This document shows positions 54,274-64,000 of a stretch of 64,000 bases of DNA, piece after piece. Each line of letters opens with the position of its first letter. Position 1 is the first letter of the stretch. This DNA comes from Isoperla grammatica (lineage: Eukaryota > Arthropoda > Insecta > Plecoptera > Perlodidae): contig OX246744.1 in NCBI GenBank assembly GCA_945910005.1, forward strand, positions 39,051,200 to 39,115,199, read 5' to 3'. The translations under genes were made by a program, and so were the position numbers. The notes under the pieces are model-generated. The model was not told the origin of the DNA. It did no database searches and worked only from the letters and a program-made list of their open reading frames with translations.

Positions 54274-56085
54274 GTGTGGCAGCACCGGGGGGAAGTGTGG
54301 CACCCTCATGTTTTACATAGAAATAATGGATATTGAAGCTAGGAGAAAGTGTGGCAGGGTAAGGAATACTCTTGTTATGCTTATGTTTTTTTTTCAGATT
54401 TTTATTGATTTTACTTTGCATTTTATAGCGTTATTACTGGAACACGGTCGATGAATACTACTACTAGTACTTCATGATTTGGCCAATATGTAAGAATAAG
54501 ATCACTTTAACTACAGTTGCATTTCTTACCGTTTAACACTCCTCAAATAAAATTTGAAAAAGTGCTGTTTGGGTTTTTGGTCAACAACAACAACAACAAC
54601 AACAACAACAAAGCATCTAGGTGGGGGATTTGCGTGCGATCTTAGGCGCACCCCCTTGAACGCGTCGGTGCCTGACTTGAAGTGCCAATAATCCAACCAA
54701 AATTGCGAATGTCTTTAGAAGCGGCTAATAGGGCGAAAGCAACTGGGAGTTGTGAAAATATGAAGCAACTGACAAGACCGCTGGACGGTCGGTTATGGCG
54801 TTTTCCACTGGGCCGCACTGAGTGCGCCCTGAAACGTCACAGTCACGTGATGCACGGCACCAGTGTTGCCCTCAGTGCATTTGCAACTCCCAGTGGAACA
54901 TATTTATTTTTTCAGTGCAACAAATTGGCGGTAAACGTGATACAAATCAAGATGTTTAAACGATATGAAAGGCATTTTAGAGGATAACAAAGCAACTTCA
55001 CTCAAGTTACTGTAGCTAGAAGGTACAGTCGTTAACTAGGCTACATAAGAAGTACTAGAAATTAAGTTCAATGAAATAGCCTAGGCAAAGGGTGAACATA
55101 ACCTCAAACTTAATAACGCCGTACTGCGTCTATATCAGAATAGTGGTAAACAACATCTTCCAGTTGTGTTTTCATGTTTGGTTTAGATGTTTGTTCGATT
55201 TTAGCTGCACTATCTGACGAAAATACTTGGCAATTCCATTTCCACGTACAATTTTCCCGCGTCTATGGCCGCCATATTTGCACTGAAAACACCGCACTGA
55301 CCCCCGAAGCCAGTGCGGCTCAGTGCGCACTCGAGTGCACTGCGTCAGTGCAAGAGCGCCAGTGGAATACGCGAAACCCGCACGAGTGCAATTTATCGTT
55401 ACCAGTGGAACATGCGACTCGCACTGAGTGCGCACCAGTGCGGCCAGTGGAAAACGCCATTAGTTCGCGCACTGGTCACCGGGCGCGTGCCAAGCGCCAA
55501 CGAGCGAGGCGCAATTTGGCGCTGGCTCTAAGTCACACGAACGCACACGTGGGCTGACGGGGATGGGGGACGACGGTCGCGGCCTTAAACACGATTTCTC
55601 AAACCCATGGCCACTGACACCAAAAAGTGCAACTCATAGCTACAGCCTTCTAAATGTTTGTTAAGCATTACTGTAATGCAAAAACATTGATGCCACACTT
55701 ACCCCAGGAATAAAATTATGTGGGGCAAGTGTGGCACCATGAATAAAAGCTGCACTGCTAATTTTTTAAATTTTTTTTATCAATTTAGATGCCTTTAACC
55801 TTACTGTAACCAACATCAACAATAACTAAATATTACTGATACAATCATAGTGTTGGCACAAAACATTAGACAAGTCGGACGAATCGAGTTGGACAAATGA
55901 AAAACATAAGCTGATCAATATGCCTATATCTCTTAAAGAAGAGATAGTAGATGAGTATGAATTGAAGATGACAACCTCCATATATCACTGATCAATATGT
56001 GTTTTTTTTTTTTTTTTTTTTTTACTCTATAAACAAAAAAGTTATGGCCGGGTGCCACACTTACCCCGCTGCCACACTTACCCCG
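54271..56085. mobile_element. ~1.8-kb element with TAAGTGTGGCAGC ends
   Basis: The left end TAAGTGTGGCAGCACCGGGGGG, with a second GAAGTGTGGCACC, is the complement of the right end (GGTGCCACACTTACCCCGCTGCCACACTTA). Internal copies of the motif lie at 55692 and 55714. It holds a CAA microsatellite (54582-54611), a nested 664-bp element and a T-run (55999-56022). No transposase ORF is seen. The exact outer ends are uncertain. Confidence 0.6.
54796..55459. mobile_element. 664-bp nested element with TTA target duplication
   Basis: The ends TGGCGTTTTCCACTGG and CCAGTGGAAAACGCCA are complements extending into GCACTGAGTGCGC motifs. TTA flanks both sides (54793-54795, 55460-55462), as in PIF/Harbinger-type insertions. 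The interior has multiple internal hairpins built on CAGTGCG/CGCACTG and CCAGTGGAA. Confidence 0.85.
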
Positions 56086-56439
56086 ATTGACCCTAAATGA
56101 CTAAGATTGATCCGGCCACTTGGGAACGATTGGGTGGTGAGGGGACTTAATAGTAATAGTAAGCAAACTATTTTAGAAAGTATATACAGTAGTTACAGTT
56201 GCATACCATAGTCAATAGACATGATGTCGTATCAAGTGTTATAGCAGCAAACATAATTTCCGTTTCTTGTCTCTGGCTAGGTAGGCTTCGCTACAACAAT
56301 TTTCAAACTCCTCCAATGCTCTCTTTCACATTCTTCTGTTTTTCACTCTTCTACATGTCTCTGCCCACTGTCTTGTCCATCGCTGCAAACTGTATAATAA
56401 TCCCTGCCTGTCTACTGTCCCAAACGTATTTGCCAACTG
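56086..56439. other. Unique spacer
   Basis: This is transitional sequence before the polypyrimidine tract. It becomes gradually C/T-rich from about 56300. No gene is seen. Confidence 0.5.
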
Positions 56440-59300
56440 TTCTCCCAATCACTGAGCATGTCTTATCTCCCTAATCCCTCTCTATGTAGTCTCCCTCCAA
56501 CCCTCTTCCCAGTTTCCCTTCATCCCTATATTCTTAAGTCTCCCCTCCGCCCTAATTTCCTAGTATCCACCTGCCCTCATCTTCCCCGTCCCCGCTCTTC
56601 CATCCCCAATCTTCCCATCTTCCCAGTCCTCTCTCCACTCTATCGTCCATTGCTCAACCCCGTAAATATTTCCCTGTCTCCTCACTTCACTTCCCTAAAT
56701 TCTCTGTCTCTCTTTGCCCCCGTCTTCCCTGTCTCTTCTCTTCCTCAACTTCCCTGTCTTCTCTCCTTGTAAGTTGCAAAGCTCTTCTCCCCATCTTCCC
56801 TGTCCCCTCTTCTCTATTTCCAAGTTTCCTCCCGCCCTCATCTTCCCAATCTACTCTCGACACATTTTCCAAGTCTCCTCCCACTCCATTTTCTCAGTCC
56901 CTTCTCCTCCCTTGCTCCTACTGCCCCATCTTACAAGTCCCCTCTCTTTCCTAACTTCCCCGTCTCTTCTAAGCCCCGCCTTCCTAGTCTAACCTACGTC
57001 CATACTTCACTGTCTCCTCTCCTCCCCTCTCCACCCGCCCTGGTCTTCCCAGTCTCCTCCCAATCCCGTCTCCTCCGTAACTTCCTAGTCCCAATTCACC
57101 GCCCTTACTTCCCTTGTCTCCTCCAACCCCATCTTCCATGTCTCCTTTCCTACCTAACTTCCCAGTCTACTCTCCTCTCCACCTTAACTTCCTCCGTCTC
57201 CTCTCCACCATTACTTTCTAGTCTTTTTTCTTCCCTAACGTCCCAGTCTCCTCCCCTCCCACCCCCATCTTCCCTATCTTCTCTCCTCTCTTAAATCCCA
57301 GTCCCCTCTCCTAAGCAACTTTCCAGTTTCCTCTCCTCCCTAACTTCTCAGTCCCTTCTCCTCAATAACCTCCCAGTCTCCACCCCCCCCCCTCTTCCCA
57401 GTTTCCTCTCCTCCCCATCTTTCGAGTCCCCTCTCTCCCCGCCCTTGTCTTCCCAGTCTCCTCCTACCGCCTTTATCTTCCCAGCCTCCCCCCCCCTCTA
57501 ACTAGGCTCCTCTTCTACCTAACTTCCCAGATTCCTCACCTTCCCAGTTCCTTCTCCTCCTTAATTTTCCCGTTTAATCTCCTCTTGCCCACGCTCGTCC
57601 TAACTTCCCAATTACCCTCAAGTCCCTAACTTCCACTGTCTTCTCCCTAACTTTCCTGACCCATCTCTTTCATAACTGCCCCCCCTGACTCCCACCATGT
57701 CATCCCAGTTTCTTCTCCTCCCTTCTTCCCAGTGTCCTCTACTCCCTTACTTCCACGTCTCCGCTCCTCCCTACTTCCCCGTCTCCTCTCGTCCTTAACT
57801 TCCCACTTTCCTCTCTTCTCTTACTTCCCCGTCACCCCACCTCCCTTCTTTCCAGTGTCCTCTCCTCCCTTACTTCTCACTTTCCTCTCCTCCCTCACTT
57901 CATCGTCACCTCACCTCCTTTCTTCCCAGTGTCCTCTCCTCCCTTACTTCCCACTTTCCTCTCCTCCCTCACTTCATCGTCACCTCACCTCCTTTCTTCC
58001 CAGTGTCCTCTCCTCCCTTACTTCCCACTTTCCTATCCTCCCTCACTTCATCGTCACCTCACCTCCTTTCTTCCCAGTGTCCTCTCCTCCCTTACTTCCC
58101 ACTTTCCTCTCCTCCCTCACTTCATCGTCACCTCACCTCCTTTCTTCCCAGTGTCCTCTCCTCCCTTACTTCCCACTTTCCTATCCTCCCTCACTTCATC
58201 GTCACCTAACCTCCTTTCTTCCCAGTGTCCTCTCCTCCCTAACTTCCCACTTTCCTCTCCCCCCTTACTTCCCCGTCAACCCACCTCCATTCTTCCCAGT
58301 GTCCTCTCCTCCCTTACTTCCCCGTCACCCCACCTCCCTACTTCCCAGTCCCGTCTCCTCCCGACCTGTATTCCCAGTCCCCTTTCCTACCTAACTTCCC
58401 AGTTTCCTCTCCTCCCATACCTCCCCGTCTCCTCCCGCCCTGTCTTCCTAGTCACCCCTTTCCTACTTCACTTTCCAGTTTCCTCTCCTCCCCTACTTCC
58501 CCATCTCCTCCCGCCCTGTCTTTCTAGTCACCTCTTTCCTACCTTACTTTCCAGTTTCCTCTCCTCCCTTACGTCCCAGTTTCCTCTAATCCCTTCTTCC
58601 CAGTGTCGTCTCCTCCTTAACTTCCCCGTCTCGTCCCGCCCTGTTTCCCTAGTCCCCTCTCCTCCCTTCTTCCCCGTTTCCTTTCCTCCCTTACTTCCCC
58701 TTCTCCTCTCCTCCCTTCGTCCCAGTGTCCTCTCCCCCCTACTTCCCCGTTTCCTCACCTCCCTTACTTCCCTCTCTCCTCTCGTCCCTTCTTCCCAGTG
58801 TCCTCTTCTCCCTAACTTCCCCGTCTCGTTCCGCTCTGTCTCCCTATAGTCCCCTCTCCTCCCAACTTCATCGTTTTCTCTCCTCCCTTCTTCCCAGTAC
58901 CCTCTCCTCCCTTCTTCCCCGTTTCCTTTCCTCCCTTACTTCCCCTTCTCCTCTCCTCCCTTCGTCCCAGTGTCCTCTCCTCCCTACTTCCCCGTTTCCT
59001 CTTCTCCCTTACTTGCCCGTCTCCTCTCCTCCCTTCTTCCCAGTGTCCTCTCCTCCCGACTTTGCCGTTTCCTCTCCTCCCTTACTTCCCCGTCTCCACT
59101 CCTCCCTTCTTCCCAGTGTCCTCTCCTCCCTACTTCCCCGTTTCCTCTCCTCCCTTACTTGCCCGTCTCCTCTCCTCCCTTCTTCCCAGTGTCCTCTCCT
59201 CCCGACTTTGCCGTTTCCTCTCCTCCCTTACTTCCCCGTCTCCACTCCTTCCTTCTTCCCAGTGTCCTCTCTTCCTAACTTCCTCAACTCGTCCCGCTCT
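56440..59300 (+). repeat. 2.9-kb polypyrimidine tract / minisatellite
   Basis: The + strand is overwhelmingly C and T, with sparse A (mostly in CTTACTTCCC or TAACTTCCC) and G (mostly CCCAGTGTCC, CCCGTC). The second half (from about 57720) is an imperfect tandem of ~37-bp blocks such as CTTCCCAGTGTCCTCTCCTC and CTTACTTCCC. Long S/P/L-rich open frames on + and R/E/G-rich ones on - are by-products of this composition. Confidence 0.93.
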
Positions 59301-59466
59301 GTCTCGAACGAGACGATATACTAAATCTATAATATAACAAGTAAATATATACATAAAAAATAAAAAATAGTTAAATACATATAATAAATATATATATCTT
59401 CTTGACCCCGTTTCCAACATTAATTTATCGGGTAGGGGGGAGTAGCAGAGTACTCCATGTCTTGGG

Positions 59467-59673
59467 CTAATGTCTTCGTTGCCGGCTAGCCAGGCCTGAC
59501 ACAACCACCTCCTCAACCTCTTCCTCGATCACTTCTTCCGTTACCAGAGGGCTGTTTAGTAGTTCCCTCCATCTCTCACGGTTTTCCCATAGTCTTTCTG
59601 CTTCAACTTCGTTCCATGATCTTCCTCTGTTCTCCACACTGTCTTTGATCTGATTTATCCACTTGTCTCTTGG
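59467..59673 (-). pseudogene. C-terminal fragment of a second non-LTR retrotransposon
   Basis: On the minus strand the frame reads PRDKWINQIKDSVENRGRSW, then NEVEAERLWENRERWRELLN, and ends in TAG after RQRRH. W-x-x-QIK-x..RG..W-x-E...R..W..L is the typical C-terminus of LINE polyproteins (L1/jockey-like broad group). It is 5'-truncated at about 59675, next to AATGAATAAA-type repeats. The 3' side (59300-59400) is AT-rich, probably its tail. Confidence 0.7.
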
Positions 59674-59719
59674 TCAAAAGAATGAATAAAAAAATGAATG
59701 AATGACCATGCAAATAAAC

Positions 59720-62317
59720 GACAGACAACCAGCTGAACTAGAGCCCATGTCTGGTGTTGCAGGCAAGCGTCTAACGTTCTCCCCCGACGTGCGGCAGCTC
59801 AACACCCCAGACAACTAAACCAGCTGAACTAGAGCCATGTCTGGTGTTGCAGGCAAGCGTCTGACGTTCTCCCCCGACGTGCGGCAGCTCAACACCCCAG
59901 ACAACTAAACCAGCTGAACTAGAGCCCATCTGGTGTTGCAGGCAAGCGTCTGACGTTCTCCCCCGACGTGCGGCAGCTCAACACCCCAGACAACTAGACC
60001 AGCTGAACTAGAGCCCATGTCTGGTGTTGCAGGCAAGCGTCTGACGTTCTCCCCCGACGTGCGGCAGCTCAACACCCCAGACAACTAAACCAGCTGAACT
60101 AGAGCCCATGTCTAGTGTTGCAGGCAAGCGTCTGACGTTCTCCCCCGACGTGCGGCAGCTCAACACCCCAGACAACTAAACCAGCTGAACTAGAGCCCAT
60201 GTCTGGTGTTGCAGGCAAGCGTCTGACGTTCTCCCCCGACGTGCGGCAGCTCAACACCCCAGACAACTAAACCAGCTGAACTAGAGCCCATGTCTAGTGT
60301 TGCAGGCAAGCGCCTGACGTTCTCCCCCGACGTGCGGCAGCTCAACACCCCAGACAACTAAACCAGCTGAACTAGAGCCCATGTCTGGTGTTGCAGGCAA
60401 GCGCCTGACGTTCTCCCCCGACGTGCGGCAGCTCAACACCCCAGACAACTAAACCAGCTGAACTCTAGCCCATGTCTGGTGTTGCAGGCACGCGTCTGAC
60501 GTTCTCCCCCGACGTGCGGCAGCTCAACACCCCAGACAACTTAACTAGCTGAACTAGAGCCATGTCTGGTGTTGCAGGCAAGCGTCTGACGTTCTCCCCC
60601 GACGTGCGGCAGCTCAACACCCCAGACAACTAAACTAGCTGAACTAGAGCCATGTCTGGTGTTGCAGGCAAGCGTCTGACGTTCTCCCCCGACGTGCGGC
60701 AGCTCAACACCCCAGACAACTAGACCAGCTGAACTAGAGCCATGTCTGGTGTTGCAGGCAAGCGTCTGACGTTCTCCCCCGACATGCGGCAGCTCAACAC
60801 CCCAGACAACTAAACCAGCTGAACTAAAGCCCATGTCTGGTGTTGCAGGCAAGCGTCTGACGTTCTCCCCCGACGTGCGGCAGCTCAACACCCCACACAA
60901 CTAAACCAGCTGAACTAGAGCCATGTCTGGTGTTGCAGGCAAGCGTCTGACGTTCTCCCCCGACGTGCGGCAGCTCAACACCCCAGACAACTAAACCAGC
61001 TGAACTAGAGCCCATGTCTGGTGTTGCAGGCAAGCGTCTGACGTTCTCCCCCGACGTGCGGCAGCTCAACACCCCAGACAACTAAACCAGCTGAACTAGA
61101 GCCCATGTCTGGTGTTGCAGGCAAGCGTCTGACGTTCTCCCCCGACGTGCGGCAGCTCAACACCCCTGACAACTAAACCAGCTGAACTAGAGCCCATGTC
61201 TGGTGTTGCAGGCAAGCGTCTGACGTTCTCCCCCGACGTGCGGCAGCTCAACACCCCTGACAACTAAACCAGCTGAACTAGAGCCCATGTCTGGTGTTGC
61301 AGGCAAGCGTCTGACGTTCTCCTCCGACGTGCGGCAGCTCAACACCCCAGACAACTAAACCAGCTGAACAAGAGCCATGTCTGGTGTTGCAGGCAAGCGT
61401 CTGACGTTCTCCCCCGACGTGCGGCAGCTCAACACCCCAGACAAGTAAACCAGCTGAACTAGAGCCCATGTCTGGTGTTGCAGGCAAGCGTCTGACGTTC
61501 TCCCCCGACGTGCGGCAGCTCAACACCCCAGACAACTAAACCAGCTGAACTAGAGCCCATGTCTGGTGTTGCAGGCAAGCGTCTGACGTTCTCCCCCGAC
61601 GTGCGGCAGCTCAACACCCCTGACAACTAAACCAGCTGAACTAGAGCCCATGTCTGGTGTTGCAGGCAAGCGCCTGACGTTCTCCCCCGACGTGCGGCAG
61701 CTCAACACCCCTGACAACTAAACCAGCTGAACTAGAGCCCATGTCTGGTGTTGCAGGCAAGCGTCTGACGTTCTCCCCCGACGTGCGGCAGCTCAACACC
61801 CCAGACAACTAAACCAGCTGAACTAGAGCCCATGTCTGGTGTTGCAGGCAAGCGTCTGACGTTCTCCCCCGACGTGCGGCAGCTCAACACCCCAGACAAC
61901 TAAACCAGCTGAACTAGAGCCCATGTCTAGTGTTGCAGGCAAGCGTCTGACGTTCTCCCCCGACGTGCGGCAGCTCAACACCCCTGACAACTAAACCAGC
62001 TGAACTAGAGCCCATGTCTGGTGTTGCAGGCAAGCGTCTGACGTTCTCCCCCGACGTGCGGCAGCTCAACACCCCAGACAACTAAACCAGCTGAACAAAA
62101 GCCATGTCTGGTGTTGCAGGCAAGCGTCTGACGTTCTCCCCCGACGTGCGGCAGCTCAACACCCCAGACAACTAAACCAGCTGAACTAGAGCCCATGTCT
62201 GGTGTTGCAGGCAAGCGTCTGACGTTCTCCCCCGACGTGCGGCAGCTCAACACCCCAGACAACTAAACCAGCTGAACTAGAGCCATGTCTGGTGTTGCAG
62301 GCAAGCGCCTGACGTTA
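59720..62317 (+). repeat. Array H: ~29 copies of an acceptor plus 18-codon terminal frame (90/91 bp)
   Basis: The unit is ACCAGCTGAACTAGAGCC(C)ATGTCTGGTGTTGCAG followed by GCAAGCGTCTGACGTTCTCC, CCCGACGTGCGGCAGCTCAA and CACCCCAGACAACTAA. Starts recur from 59763 to the truncated last copy at 62301. Read as an exon in phase 1, it gives (G)KRLTFSPDVRQLNTPDN and a stop. Read from the ATG, each copy is a 23-codon mini-ORF (MSGVAGKRLTFSPDVRQLNT...). Several differences between copies are silent in this frame (CGT/CGC, CCA/CCT, CTG/CTA); others are not. No link to exon 18 is visible in phase. Confidence 0.93.
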
Positions 62318-62533
62318 CCATTATAATAATATGTCACGTTGGCTAAGTTGGCAACAATCCACTTGCAGCTTTTTCATTCTTAGACCGATTTTAAAGCCTT
62401 GCACCAATTTGAGACAGACTGGGTAATGAAAGTGGTTTGTTTTACTTTTTGGTTTACTAACATGCTCACCTTGTATACAGAATAGCTGCTTGATATTGAA
62501 ATAATTAACTTAAACTATCTTTTTATATTGCAG
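62318..62533. other. Spacer after array H
   Basis: This unique sequence ends in a TTTTTATATTGCAG acceptor-like string that opens the next coding-like segment. Confidence 0.5.
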
Positions 62534-63251
62534 AGTGGTTTGAATGATTTGCGGGCGTTATGCATCAAGTCACCCGATAAGACTATTTTGTTCAACACAA
62601 GTCTACACAATCGTTGCGGTTCAGAAAATCGAATCAAATGGTCCAGGCATATAAATTTGAATAACTCACAAACAAATGTACAAAAATTCATTGCACTCCG
62701 TGCACAAACGTCCGGAGAAGGACCAACGCTTTTTGAAATTCAGAGTCGTCTCTACAGTACCGCTAGCGGTAAACAAATCAAATGTTAGAAGGCCCAGAAG
62801 TACTCGCGTAGAACCCTGCTTACTAGAAAAAAAGGAACCAGTGAAGAAGGAATCAAAAACTGGCCTTTGCAAAAAACCATCAAAAAATCATAAAGAAGAC
62901 GTTTGTGGTAAATAATCCCAACCAAGTAATGTTTGTGGAAAGAAAAGTGAAAAAAATAATGATCGTCAAAAGAAAAAAAAAGTTGATTGTAAAAAGAAAC
63001 CAGAACCGAAGAATGAGTGTAAAGAGAACAAAGAACATGAAAAGAAATCTGACGAGTGTAAAGAGCACCATGAAGAAGAAGACCCATGTATACCGGTAGA
63101 GCCACCTTGTCGGGAGAAAACCGAAGAGGAGAAAAGTTGCGAGTATGATCCAAAAGATGCGACTGTGCGACCACCTGGGGTGGTTCCGTGTCCGCTCCCT
63201 ACGGATCATTGCGATGTAAAACCCTACAAGCCCGTTTTGTTTTGTTTTTGA
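62534..63251 (+). pseudogene. Decayed Lys/Glu/Cys-rich protein locus with polyadenylation signal
   Basis: After TTGCAG the frame is open to 62788 (SGLNDLRALCIKSP ... SRLYSTASGKQIKC). A sensible continuation (RRPRSTRVEPCLLEKKEPVK) lies one frame over, implying a one-base frameshift near 62783. That second frame carries an in-frame TAA at 62913-62915 and then continues with KK/EE/C-rich sequence, DPCIPVEPPC and VVPCPLPTDHCDVKPYKPVL to TGA 63249-63251. AATAAA follows at 63274-63279. SRLYSTA could be a mitochondrial-import-type segment. I do not recognise the family. Frameshift plus stop suggest a pseudogene, or sequence errors in a real last exon. Confidence 0.55.
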
Positions 63252-63273
63252 ATGTTGTTTTTTTTCAGTTTGA

Positions 63274-63279
63274 AATAAA
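63274..63279 (+). promoter_or_regulatory. AATAAA polyadenylation signal
   Basis: A canonical hexamer lies 23 bp after the TGA of the Lys/Cys-rich locus, suggesting that this locus was once the 3' end of a transcript on this strand. Confidence 0.5.
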
Positions 63280-63579
63280 AGTACATACAAAACTTGTGTA
63301 GAAACTTTACTGCAATCAAAATATTATTTGTATGACAAATCAGCATAATTAATAATTAATTATTACATTAATAACTGATACAGTTACATATTTGGACATA
63401 GGCAATATGGGTATCAAAAGAAAGCTGCTGATACGTTGATTTTAATACCGATGCTCTCAGGGTCATGCAAAAAAAATCCCAAGTTTTTTAGGTGGGTGGA
63501 ACGAAGTGGGGGGAGGGCGGGTTAAATAAGGAATATCGTCAAACGTATCAAACGAAAGCTATTAATAGGCTGTTATCAG
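63280..63579. other. Spacer before the terminal element
   Basis: This is AT-rich unique sequence with a G-rich patch (63490-63525). No gene is seen. Confidence 0.5.
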
Positions 63580-63997
63580 TAGGAATGTCAAACGATATGA
63601 AATTCCATAACGATAATCGCAACAGTAATAAAAAATTATCGCGATAATATCGGTGCAAAAAAATATCGTCTCGATATTGCATTTTCAATTTTTATCGTGA
63701 TATATCGCCGCGATATGAAATAAGCACTAATACTACTTTTATCATTGCGTCATATGTGGGGGGGGGAGGGTTGTGGCGAATGGTTTTCCTGCGGCTACAT
63801 CGAAGGAGGGCACTCGGCGGCTGGTCGGTGGTCGCTCGGCTAACGTTGAGCAGGCGCCAAATTCAAATATGAAATTAAGTCGCCGCGATTATCGGGATAT
63901 CGCAGAGAATTTAATATCGTACGATTATCGCGATATAGCTAGCCATATCGCGATAATATCGATATTTATCGATATGCTATTATCGTTGACATTCCTA
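63580..63997. mobile_element. hAT-like short element with ATCGCGATA-rich interior
   Basis: The ends TAGGAATGTCAAACGATA and TATTATCGTTGACATTCCTA are imperfect complements starting TAGG, of hAT style. The interior is dense in ATCGCGAT and CGATAT palindromes with a central unique part. The target duplication cannot be checked because the window ends at 64000. Confidence 0.7.
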
Positions 63998-64000
63998 GTT

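Noticed and set aside
57732..59337. Long Ser/Pro/Leu-rich ORFs
   Set aside because: They result from the C/T composition: stop codons need A or G, which are rare here. The same region gives R/E/G-rich frames on the other strand.
59763..59818. Array H as the exon following exon 18 or exon 17
   Set aside because: Exons 17 and 18 end in phase 0 (exon 18 with a stop), while the array frame needs phase 1; phase 0 gives a stop after three codons.

Overview
This is animal (eukaryotic, intron-rich) genomic DNA. Single gene exons are spread over about 50 kb on the + strand. GT-AG splice sites, matched intron phases, TSP1, laminin-G and Ig modules and several transposon classes all support this. There is no bacterial gene organisation. 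The exact animal cannot be read from the window; an arthropod or another invertebrate is plausible.

The backbone is one gene, which I reconstruct as 18 coding exons from 2392 to 54175 (about 1,003 codons). It encodes a type I membrane protein: signal peptide, TSP1 repeat, 57-residue linker, three more TSP1 repeats, two laminin-G-like regions, one Ig domain, one transmembrane helix and a short proline-containing tail. Almost every junction was set by matching phases (mostly 1-1 in the TSP1 part and 0-0 in the laminin-G part). One junction, the 5' edge of exon 11, does not resolve.

The striking property is a set of large tandem arrays abutting this gene's exons. Their repeat unit is a piece of the adjoining exon plus its splice site. 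Donor-side arrays follow exon 3 (11 copies), exon 7 (64 copies of 121 bp) and exon 11 (12 copies of 113 bp). Acceptor-side arrays precede exon 5 (44 copies), exon 8 (3 extra copies of 157 bp), exon 12 (9 extra copies of 127 bp) and exon 17 (about 43 copies of 82 bp, the acceptor AG destroyed in nearly all). A further array at 59720-62317 repeats an acceptor, an 18-codon reading frame and a stop about 29 times. Introns 7 and 11 are built largely from a donor array followed by an acceptor array. That order cannot define a pseudo-exon.

The introns also hold many mobile elements. Two degenerate Penelope-like elements with GIY-YIG domains lie at 19860-21060 and 26500-29700; the second carries nested MITEs. 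A 6-kb element with long terminal inverted repeats lies at 30550-36587 and contains hAT-like insertions. There is a LINE fragment with a restriction-like endonuclease domain (46610-47530) plus antisense tails (53160-53650), a complete Ty3/Gypsy element with identical LTRs (47648-52404, - strand), a second LINE 3' end (59467-59673, - strand), SINE-like tails and several MITEs. A 3.6-kb minisatellite (41468-45026) and a 2.9-kb polypyrimidine tract (56440-59300) fill much of the rest. The right end carries a decayed Lys/Cys-rich locus (62534-63251) and a hAT-like terminal-repeat element (63580-63997).
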